From Candidatus Sumerlaeota bacterium (GTDB taxonomy: Bacteria > Sumerlaeota > Sumerlaeia > MVZB01 > JAJFLK01), in NCBI GenBank assembly GCA_021772735.1, contig JAJFLK010000170.1, positions 1-16,310 on the forward strand: DNA of 16,310 nt. The letters are read 5' to 3'. Made by a program: the position numbers and the translations under genes. This document shows positions 1 to 6,063 of the stretch, one piece after another. Each line of letters starts with the position of its first letter. Position 1 is the first letter of the stretch. The notes below the pieces were generated by a model that was not told the origin of the DNA, did no database searches, and saw nothing but the letters and a program-made list of their open reading frames with translations.

Positions 1-771
1 AATCGTGATCTCGGCGTGCGTCATGTGGAACCCCTCGCGAGACCACACCTTCTGCACCGCGTAGTTATGTGCCTGGGTCGAGACTTTCATTTTCGCGTAA
101 CCACGCCGCTTCGCGTCGGCTTGAGTGTGCCGAATCAGATCGCCATAAATCCCCCCGCCTGACGCCTCCGAAGTCACTCCGTAGAGAACACCTTCGGCAA
201 GGTCGCTCTCGCCGACGACGCACGTCGCCATTGCGATCACCTGCTCATCGCGCTCGGCAAGCCACACTGTCCGCCCCGGACACTGCTCGGAAATGAAGTT
301 GCGCGCCCACTCCTTGTATCCCTCAAGAATATCATCATGGGTGAGCCACGGATTGGAGTGGTAGTGATTGCGATAGGTGGGGAAAATCCGCTCGATCAGA
401 TCGTTCAATAGGTCCGTGTCGTCGGCGGTTGTCTCGCGAAACTTCAGGTCCGCATTTCGCAAGGCCACAGGATCGTGCCTGGCGAAATCCACGGTGTAAT
501 GCACAAGAGTATCGGCGACGAGCCAGGGGACTCCGATCTCATCAAGTCGATGGGCTTGATCCTGCACGATCGACGGCAACCGCACGATCGCCAGATCGAC
601 GCACTCTCGATTCAGGAAATTGAATATGGATTCGGGGTCGATCGAATCGACTTGCCCGCGAAAGGTCCGCAAACCGAACCTTCGGCTTTCGGCCTCGGAG
701 AACGCGAGCTTCGTTGAGCCCGATTCAGGGTCTGTCTTGTCTCGTTCAGCGCTCATTAAATTCACCGTCAT
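1..771 (-). CDS. WecD/RffC-like GNAT N-acetyltransferase (C-terminus cut by window edge)
   Basis: The minus-strand frame is open from an ATG at 771 to position 1, giving 257 codons without a stop, so the C-terminus lies outside the window. A GGAG sits 8 nt before the ATG; an in-frame ATG at 756 is an alternative. The layout resembles dTDP-fucosamine acetyltransferase (E. coli WecD, 224 aa): a divergent N-terminal half with a FGLRTFRGQVDSI segment, then a GNAT domain from about residue 130. The acetyl-CoA site is visible as SGGGIYGDLIRHTQADAKRR followed by GYAKMKV, and STQAHNYAVQKVWSREGF matches the WecD region ATQMGNTAALKRYIQSG in position and character. The gene starts 45 bp after the WecE stop, the same pairing as in the enterobacterial common antigen pathway. 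The expected reaction is acetylation of dTDP-4-amino-4,6-dideoxygalactose to dTDP-Fuc4NAc in the cytoplasm. The GNAT assignment is firm; the exact amino-sugar substrate is inferred from the neighbour. Confidence 0.78.
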   Translation of the reverse strand, partial: MTVNLMSAERDKTDPESGSTKLAFSEAESRRFGLRTFRGQVDSIDPESIFNFLNRECVDLAIVRLPSIVQDQAHRLDEIGVPWLVADTLVHYTVDFARHDPVALRNADLKFRETTADDTDLLNDLIERIFPTYRNHYHSNPWLTHDDILEGYKEWARNFISEQCPGRTVWLAERDEQVIAMATCVVGESDLAEGVLYGVTSEASGGGIYGDLIRHTQADAKRRGYAKMKVSTQAHNYAVQKVWSREGFHMTHAEITI

Positions 772-816
772 TGCCTTATCTCCGTCCCTATTCCTGGCCC
801 ATTTCACCGCATGATA

Positions 817-1971
817 TCAGGCGCCCCACTGCCGCGCCGCATCCATCACGGCGCCACAGACTTCGTCAATTTCCGCATCGCCAAGCGTGTTGTAGAAAGG
901 CAGCCGAACGAGCCGATCGGCCATGTCTTCGGTAGCCGGGCAATCGCCTTCGCGTCCGCCCAGGCGTTGGCCCATTGGGGATAAATGCAACGGCAGGTAA
1001 TGAAAAACGCTCAGGATTCCCACCGAGCGCAGGTGCGCAATCAGGGCGTCGCGAGCCTCGCCCGAGGGACAGATCAAATAGAACATGTGATACGCCTGCT
1101 CGCATTCCTCAGGCACATGCGGCAACCGGACACCCGCCGGCTCCGCCCACTCGCCCAGGCGCGCGGCGTATCCTTCCCAGACGCGCCGCCGAGCGGCCTG
1201 CACGGCCTCGGCGCACTCGAATTGCGCAAGGGCAAACGCCGCCAGCATATCCGAGGGCAGGTAACTCGAGCCTTCATCAACCCAGGTATACTTATCCACC
1301 TCACCGCGAAAGAACCTGGATCGATTCGTTCCCTTCTCGCGGATGATCTCCGCGCGTTCAACCAGCGCCGGGTCGTTGACAAGCAACGCGCCGCCCTCGC
1401 CGCAGGTAAAATTCTTCGTCTCGTGGAAACTGAGCGTGGCCAGGGCGCCGAACGAACCCAGCATCTGGCCGCGATACTTTCCCATCATGCCGTGCGCATT
1501 ATCCTCGATAACGGTCAGGCCACGCTCGCCGGCGATACGCCCGATCTCGTCCATCGCGCAACCCACGCCGGCGTAATGCACGGGAACGATCGCACGCGTC
1601 CGATCGGTGATTCGCTCTTCGAGCAGGCGTTCATCGAGATTCAATGTATCGCGCCGGATATCGACAAAGACAGGCTTGGCGCCGCGTATCAGAAATGCGT
1701 TCGCCGTCGAAACAAAAGTGAACGACGGCATGATCACTTCATCGCCGGGCTTGAGATCAAGAAGGAAGGCCGCCATTTCGAGCGCGTGCGTGCATGAGGT
1801 CGTCAGCAGAGCGCGATCGGCGCCCAGATGCTGCTCCAGGAATTCACTGCAACGCTTCGTGAACGGGCCATCGCCTGAGACGTGCCCGTTCTTGACGGCT
1901 TCGAGCACATACTCGATTTCGTTGCCTGCGAGGCTGGCTCGATTGAAAGGAATATTCAGTGGGACGGACAT
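817..1971 (-). CDS. wecE: dTDP-4-amino-4,6-dideoxygalactose transaminase (WecE/RffA)
   Basis: This 384-residue protein belongs to the DegT/DnrJ/EryC1 family of PLP-dependent sugar aminotransferases. It matches E. coli WecE closely over its whole length: IPFNRASLAGNEIEY near the N-terminus, GDEVIMPSFTFVSTANAF (about 76-93), IVPVHYAGVGCAMD (about 128-141), the PLP-binding acidic site VIEDNAH (D157) and SFHETKNFTCGEGG with the probable Schiff-base lysine K186. The stretch EIIREKGTNRSRFFRGEVDK followed by YTWVDEGSS is close to a WecE signature. The enzyme converts dTDP-4-keto-6-deoxyglucose with glutamate to dTDP-4-amino-4,6-dideoxygalactose in the cytoplasm. The start is an ATG at 1971, 24 bp after the transporter gene upstream, with only a weak GGA-type ribosome site. 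The rmlA and rmlB genes that would supply the keto-sugar are not in the window. Identification is confident. Confidence 0.93.
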   Translation of the reverse strand: MSVPLNIPFNRASLAGNEIEYVLEAVKNGHVSGDGPFTKRCSEFLEQHLGADRALLTTSCTHALEMAAFLLDLKPGDEVIMPSFTFVSTANAFLIRGAKPVFVDIRRDTLNLDERLLEERITDRTRAIVPVHYAGVGCAMDEIGRIAGERGLTVIEDNAHGMMGKYRGQMLGSFGALATLSFHETKNFTCGEGGALLVNDPALVERAEIIREKGTNRSRFFRGEVDKYTWVDEGSSYLPSDMLAAFALAQFECAEAVQAARRRVWEGYAARLGEWAEPAGVRLPHVPEECEQAYHMFYLICPSGEARDALIAHLRSVGILSVFHYLPLHLSPMGQRLGGREGDCPATEDMADRLVRLPFYNTLGDAEIDEVCGAVMDAARQWGA

Positions 1972-1995
1972 GCGGTCCGGATTCTCATCCGTGGT

Positions 1996-2355
1996 TCATT
2001 GCGTCATAATACATAGACCGGCGACGACCATAATCGTGCCCAGAACCTTTGTCCACCCCAGCGGCTCGCCCAGAAACGCGACGGAAAACGCCAGCACGGC
2101 AACGAACGCCATGGACATGAACGGATACGCAAAGCTCAGCTCGAACTTCGTCATCGCCGCCATCCATGCGAGCGAAGCAAGAAACGCCGCGCCGAATCCG
2201 GTCAGGATCCAGGGATTCATAAATTGGCTGAGGAGAAACTTCAGCTTCTCGCCGCCGGCATCAGGCAATGAGCCCGCGCCGCCGATTTGCCATTTGATGA
2301 CAAGCTGGCCGTAAACCGTGAATACGATTGTCAGAAGAATATATAGGTATCCCAT
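1996..2355 (-). CDS. Small four-helix SMR/EamA-superfamily transporter, ArnE/ArnF-like putative lipid-linked sugar flippase
   Basis: A 119-residue membrane protein beginning MGYLYILLTIVFTVYGQLVIKW. It has four hydrophobic segments, and its last third (SFAYPFMSMAFVAVLAF, then FLGEPLGWTKVLGTIMVVAG) is typical of the drug/metabolite transporter superfamily. Its length and single four-helix unit match ArnE/ArnF, which together flip undecaprenyl-phosphate-L-Ara4N, rather than ten-helix EamA proteins. The ATG at 2355 was chosen because AGGA lies 7 nt upstream and the hydrophobic helix starts at once; an in-frame GTG at 2418 would add 21 polar residues. The gene directly follows the ArnC-like glycosyltransferase, as expected if it flips the product of that enzyme. 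Only one such subunit is visible, so a homodimer or a partner outside the window would be needed. The superfamily is clear; the flippase role is inferred from context. Confidence 0.75.
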   Translation of the reverse strand: MGYLYILLTIVFTVYGQLVIKWQIGGAGSLPDAGGEKLKFLLSQFMNPWILTGFGAAFLASLAWMAAMTKFELSFAYPFMSMAFVAVLAFSVAFLGEPLGWTKVLGTIMVVAGLCIMTQ

Positions 2356-2424
2356 TGCCTGTTCCTGATCTCCTTGCGCGCCGGTCTCATGACTCGGTTC
2401 CGAAAACGGCTTGTTCACCCGGGC

Positions 2425-3381
2425 CTAGACTCCGGGCTCGTCGCCCGATCCGCCGTCTCTTGAGGTCTCGCGAATCATGTATGCAGGCCGGTCCATCATG
2501 CGGAAATGCATCCGCGCCAGATATTCGCCGATCACGCCCAGCGCCAGTAATTGAGCTCCCGAAAAGATCGCGATTGTCGAAGCCAGGAATGGAAACCCGG
2601 GCACCGAGCTGCCCTGGAGAAGGAATCGGCCAACCACGAAAACAAGCACGAACATTCCGATCAGCGAGAAAGCAACACCCATAAGGCTCGCCAGTTGAAG
2701 CGGCAGGACGCTGTATCCGGTTAGCATGTTCAGCGCGTGCGCGACGAGCTTGCGGAATGTGTAGTTCGATTCGCCCTCGCTGCGCACTTCATGACGCACG
2801 CTGACCGAGGCGAATCGCGTCGTCGCCCAGGTGAGCAGAACGTCGATCGATATCGTCGAGGCGCGGTATTGAGTGAATGCATCGCGCAGCCGAGTGCGAA
2901 ACACGCGGAATGCGCTCACGCGCCGGGCCATATCGACGCCCATCGATCCCTGCAAAGCGACTTTCGTAATTTGAGATGCCAGATCGCGCATCAATCCGTG
3001 GCGCTCGGCCTCAGGCGTGCCGTAGACCACGTCGAAGCCCTTGTCGAGTTCAGTTAACAGTTTCGGAATTTCCTCGGGCGGGTTCTGAAGATCGTCGTCG
3101 ATCGTCACGCAAATTTCCCGGCGTGCCGCGCGAATACCCGCCAGCAGCGCATTGTGCTGCCCGTAATTGCGCATCAGATTGATGCCATGCACGCGCGGAT
3201 CGCTCTCGGCAAGCTCGCGGATCTTCGCCCAACTCGCGTCTCGGCTGCCGTCATTAACCAGAACGATCTCCAGATCGCCAGCGCACCCATCCAGAGCGGC
3301 CCCGAGCCGACGCACGAGCTCTTCGAGGGTCGATTCGCTGTTATAAACAGGAACGATAATTGAAACACTTGGGGTCGTCAT
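2425..3381 (-). CDS. Family 2 polyprenyl-phosphate glycosyltransferase, ArnC-like
   Basis: A 318-residue membrane-anchored GT-A enzyme. The N-terminal domain opens with SVSIIVPVYNSESTLEELVR, has the nucleotide-binding NDGS at 43-46, INLMRNYGQHNALLAGIRAA at about 67-86 and the metal-binding acidic motif DDDLQNPPEEIP at 95-106. These are near-identical in style to ArnC (undecaprenyl-phosphate 4-deoxy-4-formamido-L-arabinose transferase). GESNYTFRKL at about 203-212 matches GESKYSFMRL of ArnC. Two C-terminal membrane segments follow (about 230-252 and 262-286), then LGVIGEYLARM. The likely reaction moves a nucleotide-activated sugar to undecaprenyl phosphate on the cytoplasmic face. Given wecE and a wecD-like gene downstream, dTDP-Fuc4NAc is a reasonable donor, but this is inference. 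The ATG at 3381 was preferred to a TTG at 3414, which coincides with the predicted transcription start of the candidate promoter. Confidence 0.86.
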   Translation of the reverse strand: MTTPSVSIIVPVYNSESTLEELVRRLGAALDGCAGDLEIVLVNDGSRDASWAKIRELAESDPRVHGINLMRNYGQHNALLAGIRAARREICVTIDDDLQNPPEEIPKLLTELDKGFDVVYGTPEAERHGLMRDLASQITKVALQGSMGVDMARRVSAFRVFRTRLRDAFTQYRASTISIDVLLTWATTRFASVSVRHEVRSEGESNYTFRKLVAHALNMLTGYSVLPLQLASLMGVAFSLIGMFVLVFVVGRFLLQGSSVPGFPFLASTIAIFSGAQLLALGVIGEYLARMHFRMMDRPAYMIRETSRDGGSGDEPGV

Positions 3382-3420
3382 GGAACTCGACTCTCTGCGA
3401 AGGACTCCGCGCAAAGACCG

Positions 3421-3449
3421 ATCATAGCGGTTGCGTCGGGTGTTGCCAT
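3421..3449 (-). promoter_or_regulatory. Candidate sigma70-type promoter for the glycosyltransferase-wecE-GNAT block
   Basis: On the minus strand, ATGGCA (3449-3444) is separated by 17 nt from TATGAT (3426-3421). That is 4/6 and 5/6 matches to the -35 and -10 consensus. Transcription would start near 3414 and give a leader of about 33 nt before the ATG at 3381. The site lies in the largest gap of the minus-strand cluster. It was found by eye and the host's sigma factor preference is unknown. Confidence 0.35.
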
Positions 3450-3533
3450 TCGAATTCTTAGTTCACCGATTTTCTTGAGCCTCGATATTGCGAGCGCCAA
3501 TGTGGAACTCTTGAGTCATGCGCCGCCCCGATC

Positions 3534-3549
3534 GTCCGGACGTCCGGAC
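3534..3549. repeat. Tandem pair of 8-bp palindromes GTCCGGAC
   Basis: GTCCGGAC occurs twice back to back (3534-3541 and 3542-3549), flanked by C and GTC. Each copy is a perfect palindrome, and the 16-mer as a whole is also self-complementary. It lies in the gap after the ABC ATPase stop and about 85 bp upstream of the candidate promoter at 3421-3449. It could be an operator-like site or a weak hairpin. No run of T follows on either strand, so it does not look like an intrinsic terminator. Confidence 0.45.
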
Positions 3550-3586
3550 GTCAGCGCCTGCATGCGATCGACGTCCCGGCGTATCT

Positions 3587-4915
3587 TCAACCCTCTCGGC
3601 CCCGAAAGACCTCTACCTTGAGGGGGATCCCTCTCAGGAGCGGCCCAATGTCCACTTCATCGTCGTCATCGCGCTCGTTGTCATCGCTTCGGTCGCGCTC
3701 GCCCCGATTACCAGCTTTGGTGGGAACTTCTCGAACCACGAAGCACGCCATGTTTTCAATGGCGTCCTCGATGACGCTCTCGGCCAGATCGCCGCCGGGG
3801 CTCCCCTCGCCGCCCTCGCCCTCTGCGGCGCTCATCACCGCGACGCCGATGCTATATCGGCCCGGACGCAATCGGCCCGGCAGGACGAACCTGATCTCGG
3901 CCCGCTCGCCACCGCCGCTTGCGAGCGATTCCAGGTCATCCGCTCCTCCGTCGGCCGTAGTCGCCCCGAGCAGGCAGTTCCCGTCGGCGTCATCGACATG
4001 CGCCTCGACAGCGAGGCTTACAACCGGAGCAATCACGCGAAGGCAAACTTCAATCGCAAACGCGTCGCCGACCTCGAACTCTTCGCTCGCGGCTCCGGCT
4101 TTGGACAACACCCGAACCCGCTCGATCCGGACGCGCTCACGCCGATCCTTCTCATACGCGTCTTGCGCTTCGCGCTCGTATCGCCTCACTGCGTCCGCCG
4201 CATTTCCATCGAACACCACGTGCCCCGCCTTCAAGTAAATCGCGCGGCTGCACAGCCCAAGAATTTGATCGGCATCGTGACTGGCCAACACGATCGCCGT
4301 ACCGCCGCGTTGCAGCATCCGGAGCCGCGTCAAACATTTCATCCGAAAGGCCGCGTCGCCAACGGCCAGGACTTCGTCGAGCAGGAGCGCATCGGGCCGC
4401 GACGCGATCGCCACGGCGAAAGCCAGCCGGGCTTCCATCCCCGTGCTGTATGTGCGCACGGGCGCGTCCATGGCCTCGCCCAGCTCGGAGAACGCCTCGA
4501 CCTCAGGCATCCTTCGCTCTGCCTCGGCGCGCGAAACCCCATGAATGAAGGCGCCGAGGATTGCGTTTTCGCGCCCCGTGAATTCGGCGTTGAATCCACT
4601 TCCCAGTTCGAGGATAGCCGAGGACCGCTCCGCACAGGCGACTGTGCCCTCGGTCGCTTCAAGCGTTCCGGCGATCAGTCCGAGCAGCGTGCTCTTGCCC
4701 GATCCGTTCGCCCCGATCAGACCGACGACTTCGCCCCGGCGGATCTCGAAGCTCGCACCGCGTAACGCCCACATGCCGTCGCCGGCCGGCGACTGCGCGC
4801 CGTTCACAACACGCCGACTCCACGCAGAGCGCCCCCGGCGCGATCCGTCCAGACGATACCACTTGCCGAGGCTGCTCACGCAAACCACGACGTCGCCCTT
4901 TACAGTGCCGGCCAT
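3587..4915 (-). CDS. Wzt-type polysaccharide ABC transporter ATPase with C-terminal extension
   Basis: A 442-residue ABC ATPase. It carries Walker A GANGSGKST, the variant signature YSTGMEARLAFAVA (as in Wzt/TagH-type exporters, not LSGGQ), Walker B DALLLDEVLAVGD and the switch histidine in LASHDAD. LELGSGFNAEFTGREN after the Q-loop position is typical of O-antigen, teichoic acid and capsule exporters. A C-terminal part of about 180 residues carries beta-rich segments like the Wzt carbohydrate-binding domain, with an acidic insert (about residues 402-420) before its last strand. The protein would power export of an undecaprenyl-linked polymer, but no Wzm permease is encoded in the window. The ATG at 4915 gives a compact N-terminus; a GTG at 4957, with GAGG 5 nt upstream and only 7 nt after the previous stop, is a credible alternative adding 14 residues. 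Confidence 0.85.
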   Translation of the reverse strand: MAGTVKGDVVVCVSSLGKWYRLDGSRRGRSAWSRRVVNGAQSPAGDGMWALRGASFEIRRGEVVGLIGANGSGKSTLLGLIAGTLEATEGTVACAERSSAILELGSGFNAEFTGRENAILGAFIHGVSRAEAERRMPEVEAFSELGEAMDAPVRTYSTGMEARLAFAVAIASRPDALLLDEVLAVGDAAFRMKCLTRLRMLQRGGTAIVLASHDADQILGLCSRAIYLKAGHVVFDGNAADAVRRYEREAQDAYEKDRRERVRIERVRVLSKAGAASEEFEVGDAFAIEVCLRVIAPVVSLAVEAHVDDADGNCLLGATTADGGADDLESLASGGGERAEIRFVLPGRLRPGRYSIGVAVMSAAEGEGGEGSPGGDLAESVIEDAIENMACFVVREVPTKAGNRGERDRSDDNERDDDDEVDIGPLLRGIPLKVEVFRGREG

Positions 4916-4964
4916 GAGAAAACTTCGTCCGCCGCCCCGAGGCAGTCGCGCAATCACTTTCGCC

Positions 4965-5798
4965 TCAAATCTCCACGCCCAACGGCCCTTTCAAAGCGAA
5001 ACCGAATGCGATGGAGAGCACGAAAAACATAACGAGCCAATTGATGCCAAACCCAAAAACCGGAATAGTCTCGTCAGCGTATTCGATCTCAATCGCCTCG
5101 ATCACGCCACCCTTGAGCGGGGACTCGCCGGGATAGAGCAGCGCCTCCCAGACTCCCCGCCCCGTCCGCAAGGACGACACCGAACGCCAATCGCCGCCGA
5201 CATTCAATTCCTTCTCATGCGACTCGCCGCCGGTCGTAAACACCAGCCGGTAATCGCCCGGCGCGTCGGCACGGATGCGCCAGACGACCTCGTTCCGCGC
5301 AGCCACTCGCACCGGAGGGGTTTCCGATACGACGCCCTCAGGAACCTCGAATGTGACGGCGCGCAAAACGTCGGGGGCCGCCTCGGCGCTCAGACTCACC
5401 GTGAGCAGCGCGGACTGCCCGATTTCCAGAGGCGCCTTTGCGAACCACAGGTTCAATTGAAAAAGAATAAGCAATACGGGTCCCATCATTACGATCATCG
5501 GAAGCAATGAATGCCCCATATAGCGTAGCGTCAGCCCCACGATCTTCCCCTGAAGCCTCAATAGAAGCGCGATGTTATCCTGATATATTCTGACCGCAAT
5601 CAGGTTGCCCCGGATGTGATCCTTCAAGCCACGAATCGCATCTTGATTCGAGACCATCGCAAATATCCAAAGCATGATGACGCCGACGACGAGCGAGACG
5701 ATCGTCATGCCAATCACGGGACCCAGCGGCTGCAACACGCCAAGCGCCACGGCGAACAACGCCGTCATTGCCTTATTAAGTGCGCCTGCCAGACCCAT
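4965..5798 (-). CDS. Membrane protein with Oxa1/EMC3/TMCO1/DUF106-like topology and an extracytoplasmic beta domain
   Basis: A 277-residue protein with no family I can name with certainty. It has a membrane helix at about 27-48, a charged amphipathic stretch SNQDAIRGLKDHIRGNLIAV and onward (50-95) that should be cytoplasmic, a second helix at about 98-118 (LLPMIVMMGPVLLILFQLNL), a domain of about 120 mostly beta-type residues (125-245) and a third helix at about 250-269. N-out, helix, cytoplasmic coiled segment, two further helices and C-in is the core plan of the Oxa1 insertase superfamily, and the S-N-Q-x-A-I motif recalls the D/N-Q-E/K motif after helix 1 of DUF106 and TMCO1. The large outer domain between helices 2 and 3 is unusual for that superfamily. 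It is not a six-helix Wzm permease although it sits next to the Wzt-type gene. The ATG at 5798 has GGAGAG 9 nt upstream. Gene reality is sure; the superfamily is inference. Confidence 0.7.
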   Translation of the reverse strand: MGLAGALNKAMTALFAVALGVLQPLGPVIGMTIVSLVVGVIMLWIFAMVSNQDAIRGLKDHIRGNLIAVRIYQDNIALLLRLQGKIVGLTLRYMGHSLLPMIVMMGPVLLILFQLNLWFAKAPLEIGQSALLTVSLSAEAAPDVLRAVTFEVPEGVVSETPPVRVAARNEVVWRIRADAPGDYRLVFTTGGESHEKELNVGGDWRSVSSLRTGRGVWEALLYPGESPLKGGVIEAIEIEYADETIPVFGFGINWLVMFFVLSIAFGFALKGPLGVEI

Positions 5799-5825
5799 GT
5801 CGTTCGTCTCTCCGCCTACCGTGAT

Positions 5826-6017
5826 TTAAGACAAATACCCCAGCCCTTGAAGCTTCTTGCGAATCTCCTCTTCGCTGTCTGCCTCGCCGATAAACTCAAG
5901 TTCCTTCTCCAGCGCGTGGGATACGAATTCATCGACTGAAGAATACCCCGCGATATCCGCATACTTCCTCACACGGTCGAAAAGTTCCTTGCTTAACTTT
6001 ACCTTCGGTCCAAACAT
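5826..6017 (-). CDS. Small ribbon-helix-helix-like protein with a GLGYLS tail
   Basis: A 63-residue protein. Residues 5-40 fit a ribbon-helix-helix fold: a short strand (KVKLS), helix A (KELFDRVRKYADIAGY), a turn and helix B (SVDEFVSHALEKEL). An acidic linker and the tail EEEIRKKLQGLGYLS follow. The tail resembles the LRALGYL-type ends seen on many sulfatases and AlkP-superfamily enzymes. It has the clearest Shine-Dalgarno in the window, GGGAGG at 6028-6023 with a 5-nt spacer, and lies between the second phosphohydrolase (46-bp gap) and the Oxa1-like gene (27-bp gap), so it is very likely co-transcribed. RHH proteins usually bind DNA, often as antitoxins or autoregulators, but no toxin gene adjoins it. 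A regulator of this operon or an enzyme accessory are both possible. Confidence 0.72.
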   Translation of the reverse strand: MFGPKVKLSKELFDRVRKYADIAGYSSVDEFVSHALEKELEFIGEADSEEEIRKKLQGLGYLS

Positions 6018-6063
6018 CTCTACCTCCCTCGATCTTCGCGCGGCTCACGGCCGCCCAGCCAAT

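Noticed and set aside
3518..4765. Long plus-strand open frame (415 codons) opposite the ABC ATPase
   Set aside because: It is antisense to a gene with intact Walker A, signature and Walker B motifs. Its protein is rich in Arg, Pro and Ala without domain motifs, as expected in GC-rich DNA.
4545..5510. Plus-strand frame of 321 codons across the ABC ATPase and Oxa1-like genes
   Set aside because: It spans the junction of two well-supported minus-strand genes and shows no motif or hydrophobic pattern of its own.
4965..5798. Reading the 277-aa membrane protein as the Wzm permease
   Set aside because: It has about three helices and a large outer beta domain, not the six-helix ABC2 membrane pattern.
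5826..6017. Type II antitoxin interpretation of the RHH-like protein
   Set aside because: Both neighbours are large operon genes and no small toxin-like frame (ParE, MazF, PIN) lies next to it.
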